DNA from: JAFGVL01 sp964546015
GTDB taxonomy: Bacteria > Bacteroidota > Bacteroidia > Bacteroidales > Paludibacteraceae
DNA length: 64,000 nt
Direction: 5' to 3'
NCBI GenBank assembly: GCA_964546015.1
Contig: CAZJHO010000005.1
Span: forward strand, 132,984 to 196,983
The stretch's first letter is position 1; each line of letters starts with the position of its first letter. A program made the position numbers and the translations under genes. The notes under the pieces were generated by a model. It was not told where the DNA came from. It saw nothing but the letters and a program-made list of their open reading frames with translations, and searched no databases. This document shows, piece by piece, positions 35,131 to 43,893 of this stretch.

Positions 35131-36765
35131 ATGACCGCTCCGTTTCATTACCAAAACCCTTTTCCAACAGGAAAAGACGAAACAGAATATTACTTTTTGA
35201 GTAAAGAAGGTGTTTCGGTATCTGAGTTCGAAGGCAAACCAATACTTAAAGTATCGAAAAAGGCTTTGACCCTGTTGGCAAAAACTTGTTTTCACGATAG
35301 TGCGTTTATGCTTCGACCTGAGCATCAGGCACAAGTGGCTAAAATTCTGGATGATCCCGAAGCTAGCGAAAACGATAAATATGTGGCTCTTACCATGCTT
35401 CGCAACGCTGAAATTTCAGCAAAAGGAGTGTTGCCATTCTGCCAAGATACCGGCACGGCAACTATTATAGCCAAAAAAGGACAACAAGTATGGACTGGCG
35501 GCAGTGACGAAGAAGCGCTTTCATTAGGCGTATATCAAGCTTATACCGAAGATAATTTGCGCTATTCGCAAACCATTCCGCTAAGCATGTATGTCGAAAA
35601 AAATTCGAATAATAATCTTCCTGCACAAATTGATATCCAGTCTGTTGACGGCGATGAATACAATTTCCTCTGCATTGCCAAAGGTGGTGGTTCGGCAAAT
35701 AAGACTTACCTTTTTCAAGAAACAAAAGCTTTACTTAATCCTGACAGCTTAGAGCAATTCATGATTGAAAAAATGAAATCGTTAGGAACAGCAGCCTGTC
35801 CCCCTTATCATATTGCGTTTGTGGTGGGTGGTTTATCGGCAGATATGTGCTTGAAAACCGTAAAATTAGCTTCTACCAAATATTACGATGGCTTACCAAC
35901 CGAAGGGAACGATTACGGACAAGCTTTTCGAGACATCAAATTGGAGAAAAAAATACTTAAAGCCGCACAAGAAATTGGCCTTGGAGCGCAATTTGGCGGT
36001 AAATATTTAGCTCACGATGTGCGTATTGTTCGTTTACCCCGGCATGGGGCATCGTGTCCGGTAGCAATGGCGGTTTCGTGTTCGGCAGACAGAAATATCA
36101 AAGCCAAAATTAACAAAGACGGTATTTGGATTGAAAAAATGGAAGATAATCCGGCTAAATATATTCCCGAACATTTGCGTAATGCAGGAGAGGGTGATGC
36201 TGTACGCATAAATCTGAATCAACCTATGAAGGATATTTTGGCGGAATTAACTAAATATCCGGTTGCTACGCGTTTGTCACTTAACGGAAAAATAATTGTA
36301 GGGCGCGATATTGCACATGCCAAATTGAAAGAGCATTTAGACAAAGGCGAAGATTTGCCGCAATATATTAAAGACCATCCGATTTATTATGCAGGTCCGG
36401 CAAAAACCCCAAAAGGTTATGCTTGTGGCTCGATGGGACCAACTACTGCCGGACGCATGGACTCGTATGTAGATTTATTCCAAAGCCATGGCGGAAGTAT
36501 GATTATGTTGGCAAAAGGAAACCGTAGCCAAGCTGTAACCGATGCTTGTAAAAAGCATGGCGGATTTTATCTGGGTTCTATTGGTGGTCCGGCAGCCATT
36601 TTAGCACAAAACAATATTAAAAGCATTAAATGTGTAGAATATCCTGAGCTTGGCATGGAAGCCATTTGGGAAATTGAAGTAGAAGATTTTCCCGCATTCA
36701 TTTTAGTAGATGATAAAGGAAATGATTTCTTCAAACAATTGAAACCATTTTGCGTGAAATGTTAA
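35131..36765 (+). CDS. Fumarate hydratase, class I (iron-sulfur)
   Basis: A 544-residue two-domain class I fumarase, converting fumarate and malate in the reductive TCA branch used by anaerobic Bacteroidales to make succinate and propionate. The three cluster-binding cysteines are in VLPFCQDTGTA, LGTAACPPYHI and GASCPVAMAVSC. The C-terminal swivel domain shows YYAGPAKTPKGYACGSMGPTTAGRMDSY and FYLGSIGGPAAILAQ. The 4Fe-4S cluster makes the enzyme oxygen-sensitive. It is a single gene with its own promoter at 35055-35084. Confidence 0.95.
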   Translation: MTAPFHYQNPFPTGKDETEYYFLSKEGVSVSEFEGKPILKVSKKALTLLAKTCFHDSAFMLRPEHQAQVAKILDDPEASENDKYVALTMLRNAEISAKGVLPFCQDTGTATIIAKKGQQVWTGGSDEEALSLGVYQAYTEDNLRYSQTIPLSMYVEKNSNNNLPAQIDIQSVDGDEYNFLCIAKGGGSANKTYLFQETKALLNPDSLEQFMIEKMKSLGTAACPPYHIAFVVGGLSADMCLKTVKLASTKYYDGLPTEGNDYGQAFRDIKLEKKILKAAQEIGLGAQFGGKYLAHDVRIVRLPRHGASCPVAMAVSCSADRNIKAKINKDGIWIEKMEDNPAKYIPEHLRNAGEGDAVRINLNQPMKDILAELTKYPVATRLSLNGKIIVGRDIAHAKLKEHLDKGEDLPQYIKDHPIYYAGPAKTPKGYACGSMGPTTAGRMDSYVDLFQSHGGSMIMLAKGNRSQAVTDACKKHGGFYLGSIGGPAAILAQNNIKSIKCVEYPELGMEAIWEIEVEDFPAFILVDDKGNDFFKQLKPFCVKC

Positions 36766-36862
36766 CTAATTATTCATGTCAAATAATATTTGCAAAGTAC
36801 ACAAAGCTTTATAGTTTCTGTGTACTTTGTTATTTTATAATTTAATATAATATTTTATAAAA

Positions 36863-38530
36863 ATGTTTCGACCTCGTTTTTTTGAAACCATTAAGACTTA
36901 CAATCGGCAAAGATTTATGGCAGATGCCATGGCAGGTATCATTGTTGGAATTGTAGCATTGCCACTGGCTATTGCATTTGGTATAGCATCGGGAGTTACT
37001 CCTCAGCAAGGATTGATTACAGCAATAATTGCAGGATTTATTATTTCTTTTTTTGGAGGAAGTAATGTTCAGATAGGTGGTCCTACCGGTGCATTTATTG
37101 TGATTGTGTATGGAATTATACAGCAGTACGGTATTCAGGGTTTGATGATAGCAACTCTTTTGGCAGGGATAATGCTTATTCTAATGGGTGTTTGCCGCTT
37201 GGGTGCTGTAATTAAGTTTATTCCATATCCGGTTGTGGTCGGGTTTACTTCGGGTATTGCATTAACTATTTTCAGTACACAAATAAAAGATCTTTTTGGA
37301 TTGCAGATAACCAAAGTACCCTCGGAATTTGTAGATAAATGGATTGTATATTTTCGGAATTTCGATAGCACTAATTTTTGGGCGTTTGGAATTGGCTTGA
37401 TTAGCCTAGTAATTATTTTTAATAGTGGTCGATTTATCAAAAAGATACCCGGCTCTCTGATTGCTATTATTGTGATGACCGTAGCAGCCTTTCTGTTGCG
37501 TAAATTTTGCGGGGTGACGGCTATCGAGACCATTGGAGATCATTTTACAATAGAAGCATCTCTTCCGCAACCTCAAGGGTTTACTTTGAATTTTGAAATT
37601 ATTACCCGATTATTGCCGCCAGCATTTACTATTGCCTTGCTTGGTGCCATAGAATCATTACTTTCGGCTACCGTTGCCGATGGTGTTACCGGCGACCGGC
37701 ATCATTCCAATACCGAATTGATAGCGCAAGGAGCAGCTAATATTCTTTCTCCTCTTTTTGGTGGTATTCCGGCGACAGGAGCTATTGCCCGTACGATGAC
37801 AAATATTAATAATGGAGGAAAAACTCCAATTGCCGGTATTATTCATGCAGTAGTATTGTTGTTGATTTTGTTGTTTTTAAGTCCACTGACACAATATATT
37901 CCAATGGCTTGTTTAGCCGGAGTATTAGTGGTTGTAGCTTATAATATGAGTGAGTGGCGCACATTTAAAGCATTGCTTAAAAATCCGAAATCGGATGTAG
38001 CGGTATTGATTACTACTTTCTTGCTCACTGTATTGTTTGACCTTACTATTGCTATTCAAATCGGGTTGTTATTAGCTATATTGTTACTTTTGAAGCGACT
38101 CTCGGAAACATCAACTATATCTATTTTTAAGGAAGATATTCAGCTTGCAGATGCTGATGGTAAACTGATGGAAGAACAACTTAAACTACCGGAAGGTGTC
38201 GAAGTGTATGAAATAGAAGGACCTTTTTTCTTTGGCATCGCCAGCAAATTTGATGAAGTGATGCAAACTATCGGTGATAAGCCGAAAGTGCGCATTATTC
38301 GTATGCGTAAAGTTCCATTTATTGATTCTTCGGGCATACATAATTTAGAGGTTCTGTTGCGAAAAACACGAAAAGAACATATACAAATTATTCTTTCCGG
38401 AGTCAATCCTACTGTACACGAAACTCTTGATAAAGCCGGCATAACGCAACAACTGGGAGAAGAGTTTGTGTGCAGCCATATCAGTTTAGCCCTGAAGAAA
38501 GCTGAAGAAATAGTAGCAGCAAAACGATAA
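36863..38530 (+). CDS. SulP-family anion transporter with STAS domain
   Basis: A 555-residue inner-membrane transporter. About 11-14 helices cover residues 20-430 with the family signatures DAMAGIIVGIVALPLAIAFGIASGVTPQQGL, FFGGSNVQIGGPTGAFIVIVYGI and NILSPLFGGIPATGAIARTMTNINNGGKTPIAG. Residues 440-550 are a STAS domain (VYEIEGPFFFGIASKFDEVM; RMRKVPFIDSSGIHNLEVLL). SulP proteins carry sulfate, bicarbonate or dicarboxylates; which one here cannot be told. It follows the fumarase gene by 97 bp, which makes a dicarboxylate or bicarbonate link thinkable but unproved. Confidence 0.92.
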   Translation: MFRPRFFETIKTYNRQRFMADAMAGIIVGIVALPLAIAFGIASGVTPQQGLITAIIAGFIISFFGGSNVQIGGPTGAFIVIVYGIIQQYGIQGLMIATLLAGIMLILMGVCRLGAVIKFIPYPVVVGFTSGIALTIFSTQIKDLFGLQITKVPSEFVDKWIVYFRNFDSTNFWAFGIGLISLVIIFNSGRFIKKIPGSLIAIIVMTVAAFLLRKFCGVTAIETIGDHFTIEASLPQPQGFTLNFEIITRLLPPAFTIALLGAIESLLSATVADGVTGDRHHSNTELIAQGAANILSPLFGGIPATGAIARTMTNINNGGKTPIAGIIHAVVLLLILLFLSPLTQYIPMACLAGVLVVVAYNMSEWRTFKALLKNPKSDVAVLITTFLLTVLFDLTIAIQIGLLLAILLLLKRLSETSTISIFKEDIQLADADGKLMEEQLKLPEGVEVYEIEGPFFFGIASKFDEVMQTIGDKPKVRIIRMRKVPFIDSSGIHNLEVLLRKTRKEHIQIILSGVNPTVHETLDKAGITQQLGEEFVCSHISLALKKAEEIVAAKR

Positions 38531-38551
38531 TTCTTTTTACAAACAAGATTT

Positions 38552-38588
38552 AGCCACAAAGCAAATTAATTGCTTTGTGGCTTTTTTT
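38552..38588 (+). terminator. Terminator of the SulP gene
   Basis: AGCCACAAAGCAA and TTGCTTTGTGGCT form a near-perfect 13-bp stem with a 4-5-nt loop, followed by a T run. Confidence 0.88.
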
Positions 38589-38897
38589 ATTCAAAATTGT
38601 TGACGAACAAGAGCAATTATTTTGGAAATAAAGAATTTATTCCTTTCAAAAAAATATAAAGAATTTGATTAAAAATAAGATGTTCTTGAACGGCTTGTTT
38701 TAAATCAAAACTTTTTTATCCTCAAAAATACCAAATTGTAAGCATTTTATCTCTTATAGCTTACAATTTGAAACTTCCTTGAATATAAAACAACAAAAAG
38801 ATATTTATTTTAGCTTTTAGATGTCATAATGTATAATTTTGCATCGTAATTCTTTACAAAAAGAAAGTTTTTTGATAAAATAAAAAACAAAAAGACA
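38589..38897. other. Gene-free stretch upstream of dapF with one hairpin
   Basis: About 310 bp, strongly A+T-rich, with no credible reading frame. It holds a perfect 12-bp inverted repeat (CAAATTGTAAGC at 38732-38743, GCTTACAATTTG at 38759-38770) with a 15-nt loop and no T run, and a possible dapF -7 box TAATTTTG (38834-38841) without a clear -33 box. Confidence 0.5.
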
Positions 38898-39728
38898 ATG
38901 AGATTCACCAAAATGCACGGAACCGGAAACGACTATGTTTATATAGACTGTTTTAAAGAAACAATACAGCAACCGGAGAAAGTGGTTTCTCGCATAAGCG
39001 ATCGACACAAAGGAATCGGTTCTGATGGATTGGTGCTGATTATGCCTTCTGATATTGCCGATTTCCGTATGCGCATGTTCAATCCCGATGGATCAGAGGC
39101 TCAAATGTGCGGAAATGCATCTCGTTGTGTAGGTAAATATGTATATGATCGTGGTTTGACAGATAAAACAAATATTTCGCTCGAAACGAAAGCCGGTATT
39201 AAACATTTGGAATTATTTCCCAAAGAAGGAAAAGTTCAAAAAGTACGGGTTGATATGGGCGAGCCGATTCTTGACCCGACACAAATTCCGGTAGCGATAA
39301 ACAATACGCAAGTAATAAACTTCCCACTGATTTTCGATACTGCTCAATATAATATCACTTGTGTGTCGATGGGAAATCCGCATACAATCATTTTTGCAAA
39401 ACAAGTGGAAGGCATACAGATTGAAACTATTGGTCGAAGAATCGAAAATCACCCTTTTTTCCCGATGCGTACTAATGTCGAGTTTTTGGAGGTACTATCG
39501 CCTTCTCTTGCTAAGATGAGGGTTTGGGAACGAGGGACAGGCGAAACACAAGCTTGTGGAACAGGTGCTTGTGCTGCATTGGTTGCCGGGGTTTTAAATA
39601 ATGAAATGGATAGAAAAGCAACCATCATTTTGCCCGGAGGTGAACTTGAAGTAGAATGGGACGAAGCCACCAACCATGTGTACATGACAGGCGATGCGGT
39701 TACTGTTTTTGAAGGAGAAATAGATTAA
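38898..39728 (+). CDS. dapF: Diaminopimelate epimerase
   Basis: A 276-residue enzyme that turns LL- into meso-diaminopimelate for lysine and peptidoglycan. Both active-site cysteines are present: NPDGSEAQMCGNASRC and ETQACGTGACAALVAG. The N-terminal FTKMHGTGNDYVYID is the family signature. The length is normal. The next gene, dapL, makes its substrate, begins 26 bp later and is surely co-transcribed. Confidence 0.96.
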   Translation: MRFTKMHGTGNDYVYIDCFKETIQQPEKVVSRISDRHKGIGSDGLVLIMPSDIADFRMRMFNPDGSEAQMCGNASRCVGKYVYDRGLTDKTNISLETKAGIKHLELFPKEGKVQKVRVDMGEPILDPTQIPVAINNTQVINFPLIFDTAQYNITCVSMGNPHTIIFAKQVEGIQIETIGRRIENHPFFPMRTNVEFLEVLSPSLAKMRVWERGTGETQACGTGACAALVAGVLNNEMDRKATIILPGGELEVEWDEATNHVYMTGDAVTVFEGEID

Positions 39729-39754
39729 TTAAAAATTAGAAGAGAGAAATTAAA

Positions 39755-40984
39755 ATGATTTTACTAAACGAAAACTTTTTGAAGCTACCCGGAAATTATT
39801 TGTTTTCCGAAATTGCTAAAAGAGTCAACAAATATAAAAATGAGAATCCTAATGCCAATATCATCAGCATGGGAATTGGCGATGTAACACAGCCTTTGGC
39901 TCCGGCTGTTATCAAAGCTATACATCAAGCTGCCGACGAAATGGCAAACGAGAAAACAATGCGTGGTTATGCGCCTGAATGTGGGTATCGGTTTTTGATT
40001 GAAACGATTATAAAAAATGATTTTAATCCGCGAGGAATACAACTAACAACCGACGAGGTTTTTATTGGCGATGGAGCCAAAAGCGATCTGGGAAATATGG
40101 GTGATATTTTAAGTGTAGAAAATACGGTAGCTGTTACCGACCCTGTCTATCCTGCATATTTAGACACTAACGCTATGGCAGGGCGAAACGGAGTTTTCGT
40201 AAATGGTTTATGGAATAATATCACTTATCTGCCTTGCACGCCCCAAAATGATTTTGTGCCTGAAGTGCCTGCTAAGTCGGCAGATATGATATATCTCTGT
40301 TATCCTAACAACCCAACAGGAACAACTTTGACGAAAGAACAACTGAAAAAGTGGGTTGATTATGCATTGGAAAAGAAAATAATATTATTGTTCGATGCTG
40401 CTTACGAAGCATTTATCTCGGAAGAGAATGTACCGCACAGCATCTACGAAATAAAAGGAGCGAAGGAAGTGGCTATCGAGTTTCGCAGTTTTTCCAAGAC
40501 TGCAGGATTTACAGGGTTGCGGTGCGGTTATACCGTAGTTCCAAAAGAATTAATGGCATACGACAAAACCGGCAAACCGCATTCGCTCAATGACCTGTGG
40601 CGTAGACGGCAATGTACCAAGTTCAACGGAACCGCATATATTGTACAGCGAGCAGCCGAAGCCGTTTATTCCGAAGAAGGGAAAAAGCAAATACGCGAAA
40701 CAATCGCTTATTATATGGGTAACGCCCAACTGATAAAACAAAATTTAGAAGCTATCGGAATGACTGTATATGGTGGAGTAAATGCTCCTTATATTTGGTT
40801 GAAAACACCCGAAAATCTTTCTTCTTGGGAATTTTTCGAAAAATTATTGAACGAAAATCAATTAGTAGTTACGCCCGGCATAGGTTTTGGGCAAAGCGGC
40901 GAAGGTTTTGTAAGACTTACCGCATTTGGTAAACAGAGTGATACACTGGAAGCCATGCAACGAATTAAAAAGATTACACCATGA
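39755..40984 (+). CDS. dapL: LL-diaminopimelate aminotransferase
   Basis: A 409-residue PLP enzyme that makes LL-diaminopimelate from tetrahydrodipicolinate in one step. Its PLP lysine lies in EFRSFSKTAGFTGLRCGY, and CYPNNPTGTTL is the usual aminotransferase segment. The N-terminus NENFLKLPGNYLFSEIAKRVNKY is characteristic of DapL. Its presence means this organism uses the aminotransferase variant of the lysine pathway, without the acyl-blocked steps. It forms an operon with dapF. Confidence 0.96.
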   Translation: MILLNENFLKLPGNYLFSEIAKRVNKYKNENPNANIISMGIGDVTQPLAPAVIKAIHQAADEMANEKTMRGYAPECGYRFLIETIIKNDFNPRGIQLTTDEVFIGDGAKSDLGNMGDILSVENTVAVTDPVYPAYLDTNAMAGRNGVFVNGLWNNITYLPCTPQNDFVPEVPAKSADMIYLCYPNNPTGTTLTKEQLKKWVDYALEKKIILLFDAAYEAFISEENVPHSIYEIKGAKEVAIEFRSFSKTAGFTGLRCGYTVVPKELMAYDKTGKPHSLNDLWRRRQCTKFNGTAYIVQRAAEAVYSEEGKKQIRETIAYYMGNAQLIKQNLEAIGMTVYGGVNAPYIWLKTPENLSSWEFFEKLLNENQLVVTPGIGFGQSGEGFVRLTAFGKQSDTLEAMQRIKKITP

Positions 40985-41035
40985 GAACAATTATAAAACA
41001 AACAAGGTACTATTACCTGTATCCACGCATACAAA

Positions 41036-41052
41036 ATCCCCGCTTTGGGGAT
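41036..41052. other. Small hairpin after dapL
   Basis: ATCCCC and GGGGAT pair around GCTTT. The T run needed for termination is on the minus-strand side only, so its role for the dapL transcript is unclear. Confidence 0.35.
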
Positions 41053-41114
41053 AAAGAAAAAGAAATCGTAAGCGAAAGATAATCTATTAATTATTAGAAA
41101 CTTATATGCAATTT

Positions 41115-41133
41115 GACAAAATGGAATTTTGTC
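41115..41133. promoter_or_regulatory. Perfect inverted repeat upstream of the ammonium cluster
   Basis: GACAAAAT, GGA, ATTTTGTC: a perfect 8-bp inverted repeat 62 bp before the porin-like gene that opens the ammonium cluster. It has no T run, so it is a candidate operator rather than a terminator. Confidence 0.4.
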
Positions 41134-41194
41134 GAACATAGGGATGTTGTATCCTAAAAACAAAAATTTAATCAATATTTTAAAAATAAAAACA

Positions 41195-41902
41195 ATGAAA
41201 AAGATAATATATACAATATTTGCCTTACTGACAATAATATCGGTAAAGGCAGAAGAAACGGAAAAGGAGTCGAGCATCGATTTCTCGTTAGGATCCGATT
41301 TTGTTAGCTCGTATGTGTGGCGTGGGGCTTATCAAACAAGTGCCGCTATTCAACCGGCAATGGCCGTGAGTGCATATGGATTTTCTCTGTCGGCTTGGGG
41401 TAGTGTCCCTTTTCAAGGAGTAAGTAAAGAAGTGGATTTCACTGCTGCCTACAAGATTAAAGGATTTAAAATAGCTGTTACCGATTACTGGTGGGCTGGC
41501 GAAGGGGCTTACAAATATTTTACTTATGATAGCCATGCCACCGAACATCATTTTGAAGGAACAATCGAATACACTTTACCATTCGAAAAATTTCCGTTAA
41601 GCTTTGTTTGGAACACCATGTTTGCTGGTGAAGATTATGCTAAAGCTAACGGAGACAGAGCTTACTCAACCTACATTTCGGCATCTTATCCATTTAAAGT
41701 AAAAGAGATTGATTTAGGCTTGAGCCTCGGGCTTACCCCATGGGAAGGCATCTATGGCGAAGACTTTTCGGTAATAAACATTGGCTTAAAAGCGGCTAAG
41801 GAAATTAAGATCACAGAAAAATTTGCTTTACCCGTATTTGGCGAAATTATGGTTAATCCGCGAAGCGAAGATATATTCTTTGTATTCGGAGTTAGTTTAT
41901 AA
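41195..41902 (+). CDS. Putative outer-membrane porin opening the ammonium cluster
   Basis: A 235-residue protein (start ATG 41195, MKKIIYTIFALLTIISVKA; the frame is open upstream but lacks a signal sequence there). After the signal peptide come alternating amphipathic strands (SIDFSLGSDFVSSYVWRGAYQTSAAIQPAMAVSAYGFSLSAWGSVPF) and a terminal aromatic/hydrophobic strand (IFFVFGVSL), as in small TorF-like outer-membrane barrels. It is 27 bp upstream of glnK. A role in letting nitrogen compounds across the outer membrane is inferred from position only. Confidence 0.65.
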   Translation: MKKIIYTIFALLTIISVKAEETEKESSIDFSLGSDFVSSYVWRGAYQTSAAIQPAMAVSAYGFSLSAWGSVPFQGVSKEVDFTAAYKIKGFKIAVTDYWWAGEGAYKYFTYDSHATEHHFEGTIEYTLPFEKFPLSFVWNTMFAGEDYAKANGDRAYSTYISASYPFKVKEIDLGLSLGLTPWEGIYGEDFSVINIGLKAAKEIKITEKFALPVFGEIMVNPRSEDIFFVFGVSL

Positions 41903-41929
41903 ATAGTAAACTTTAAAATATAAAAAACA

Positions 41930-42277
41930 ATGAAAAAGATAGAAGCAATCATCCGCAAATCGAGATTCGAAGATGTAAAAGCAGCTTTGTTGAAAGTTGA
42001 TATAGAATGGTTTTCGTATTATGATGTGCGTGGTGTGGGAAAAACCCACCAGGAGAGAATTTATCGTGGAATAGTGTACGATACAAGTTATATCGAACGA
42101 ACTCTATTGAGTATTGTAGTGCGGGATATTAATGTGGAAAAGACAGTCAATGCCATATTGGAGCAGGCTTATACCGGCGAAATAGGCGATGGTCGTATTT
42201 TCATTTATTCGGTAGAAGATGCTATCCGTATCCGCACCAAAGAACGAGGTGATATCTCCTTATATGATAAAAAATAA
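41930..42277 (+). CDS. glnK: PII nitrogen-regulatory protein (GlnK type)
   Basis: A 115-residue PII protein, a trimeric sensor of 2-oxoglutarate and ATP/ADP that plugs AmtB when nitrogen is plentiful. The family ends MKKIEAIIRKSRFEDVKAAL and YTGEIGDGRIFIYSVEDAIRIRTKERG are clear. The T-loop is one residue shorter than in E. coli: GVGKTHQERIYRGIVY, with Tyr50 in place of the uridylylated Tyr51, while the Gln39 ligand of 2-oxoglutarate/Mg is replaced (KT for RQK). Regulation may therefore differ from the enterobacterial scheme. It sits 54 bp before amtB. Confidence 0.93.
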   Translation: MKKIEAIIRKSRFEDVKAALLKVDIEWFSYYDVRGVGKTHQERIYRGIVYDTSYIERTLLSIVVRDINVEKTVNAILEQAYTGEIGDGRIFIYSVEDAIRIRTKERGDISLYDKK

Positions 42278-42331
42278 AAGTAACTAATCATTTCTCAAAA
42301 TAGAAAAAAGAGAAACAAAAATTAAATCATC

Positions 42332-43714
42332 ATGAAAAAGATACTATATGTAATAGGAATCCTATTTATTCTCACATCAATCTCTTCCGTATCGATGGCT
42401 CAGGGTGTCGAAGAGGGAGTTAGAGATGTAACTACTGAGCTGGCAAAAGTTGTAGAAGAACCTGCTGTATTGGATAGCGGTAATACCTCTTGGATTATAG
42501 TAGCAACTATTCTTGTTATGCTGATGACTATTCCGGGCTTGGCGTTGTTTTACGGCGGTTTGGTTCGCCAAAAAAACTTGTTGAGTATTATTATGCAATG
42601 TTTTGTCTTAGCAGGAATTATCACCATTGTTTGGTTTGCCTTTGGCTATAGTTGGGTGTTCGGCACTTCGTTTATGGAAAGCGGCAATCCACTGAGCTTT
42701 ATCATTGGTGGATTCGACAAAGTGTTTCTTCATGGCATCACTTTAAATACATTGATTCCCGGAGCAAACATTCCCGAAATTTTATTTTCCTTGTTTCAAT
42801 GTATGTTTGCCATCATTACTCCTGCTTTAATTATCGGTGCATTTGCCGAAAGGGTAAAGTTTTCGGGTTACCTTTTGTTCATTGTTCTCTGGTCTATTTT
42901 TGTTTACAACCCGTTGGCTCATTGGGTATGGGGTGGCGGTTGGTTGCAAGAAATTGGAGCTATAGACTTTGCCGGAGGTACTGTTGTACACATTAACGCG
43001 GGTATCACAGCCCTTGTAATGGCGATTTTAATTGGTAAGCGTAAAGACTACAAACATGGTCAACCGACTCCTCCTCACAACATTACATTTGTTTTCTTGG
43101 GAGCTGTATTTCTCTGGTTAGGATGGTTCGGATTCAATGCCGGAAGTGGTTTGGCTGCCGATGGACTTGCAGCTAATGCATTTCTTGTAACGCACTTTGC
43201 AACGGCTGTTGCTGTAGTGGTATGGATGCTTATCGACTGGGTAAAACACAAAAAACCAACTATAGTAGGTGCTTGTACAGGAGCTATTGCCGGATTGGTT
43301 GCCATTACGCCCGCAGCCGGAACGGTAGATCTTTTAGGAGCTTTCTTTATTGGTGCTATTTCTTCAATGGTTTGCTTTTTTATGGTTGCTTTCGTAAAAG
43401 GCAAGTTCAAATATGACGACTCGCTCGATGCTTTTGGAGTACACGGTGTAGGAGGAACTATCGGTTCTGTGCTTACAGGGGTGTTTGCGACACAAGCCAT
43501 TAGCGGCGAAGGTGGTGTACAAGGAGCTCTTTACGGAGATTGGCATCAACTTGGCGTGCAAGTAATTGCTACAATTGCCTCTATCGCATTCAGCGCTATA
43601 ATGACTGTTATTCTGTTCAAAATTGTAGATAAAACAGTAGGAATGCGTGTATCTCCTCGTGTAGAAGAAGAAGGCTTGGATATTTACGAACACGGTGAAA
43701 CAAATTACAGTTAA
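42332..43714 (+). CDS. amtB: Ammonium transporter
   Basis: A 460-residue protein with a cleavable-looking N-terminal signal (ending VSMAQG), a short lead, and 11 membrane helices. The twin pore histidines are in GGTVVHINAGI and DAFGVHGVGGTIG. The phenylalanine gate region, GLALFYGGLVRQKN and FAERVKFSGYLLF are typical. The C-terminal tail (RVSPRVEEEGLDIYEHGETN) is the PII-binding segment. glnK-amtB is the standard pair. Confidence 0.96.
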   Translation: MKKILYVIGILFILTSISSVSMAQGVEEGVRDVTTELAKVVEEPAVLDSGNTSWIIVATILVMLMTIPGLALFYGGLVRQKNLLSIIMQCFVLAGIITIVWFAFGYSWVFGTSFMESGNPLSFIIGGFDKVFLHGITLNTLIPGANIPEILFSLFQCMFAIITPALIIGAFAERVKFSGYLLFIVLWSIFVYNPLAHWVWGGGWLQEIGAIDFAGGTVVHINAGITALVMAILIGKRKDYKHGQPTPPHNITFVFLGAVFLWLGWFGFNAGSGLAADGLAANAFLVTHFATAVAVVVWMLIDWVKHKKPTIVGACTGAIAGLVAITPAAGTVDLLGAFFIGAISSMVCFFMVAFVKGKFKYDDSLDAFGVHGVGGTIGSVLTGVFATQAISGEGGVQGALYGDWHQLGVQVIATIASIAFSAIMTVILFKIVDKTVGMRVSPRVEEEGLDIYEHGETNYS

Positions 43715-43738
43715 TCACTTGATTATTAGCTTATAAAA

Positions 43739-43855
43739 ATAAAGTTTATAAAGTTCTGTGTTTACAAGAGAATAAATAAATATTTCGTGTTATACATTTA
43801 TTCATGTTCGTTTTTTTCCGACTTTCTGTAAACCTTATACTTTATAAACTTTATA
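43739..43855. repeat. Quasi-palindrome between amtB and asnA
   Basis: The left arm 43739-43769 (ATAAAGTTTATAAAGTTCTG, then TGTTTACAAGA) and the right arm 43823-43855 (TTTCTGTAAACCTTATACTT, then TATAAACTTTAT) are imperfect inverted copies about 30 nt long, 53 nt apart. Confidence 0.6.
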
Positions 43856-43893
43856 ATCAACTAAATAAATAACATAAAAAAAAACAAAAAACT

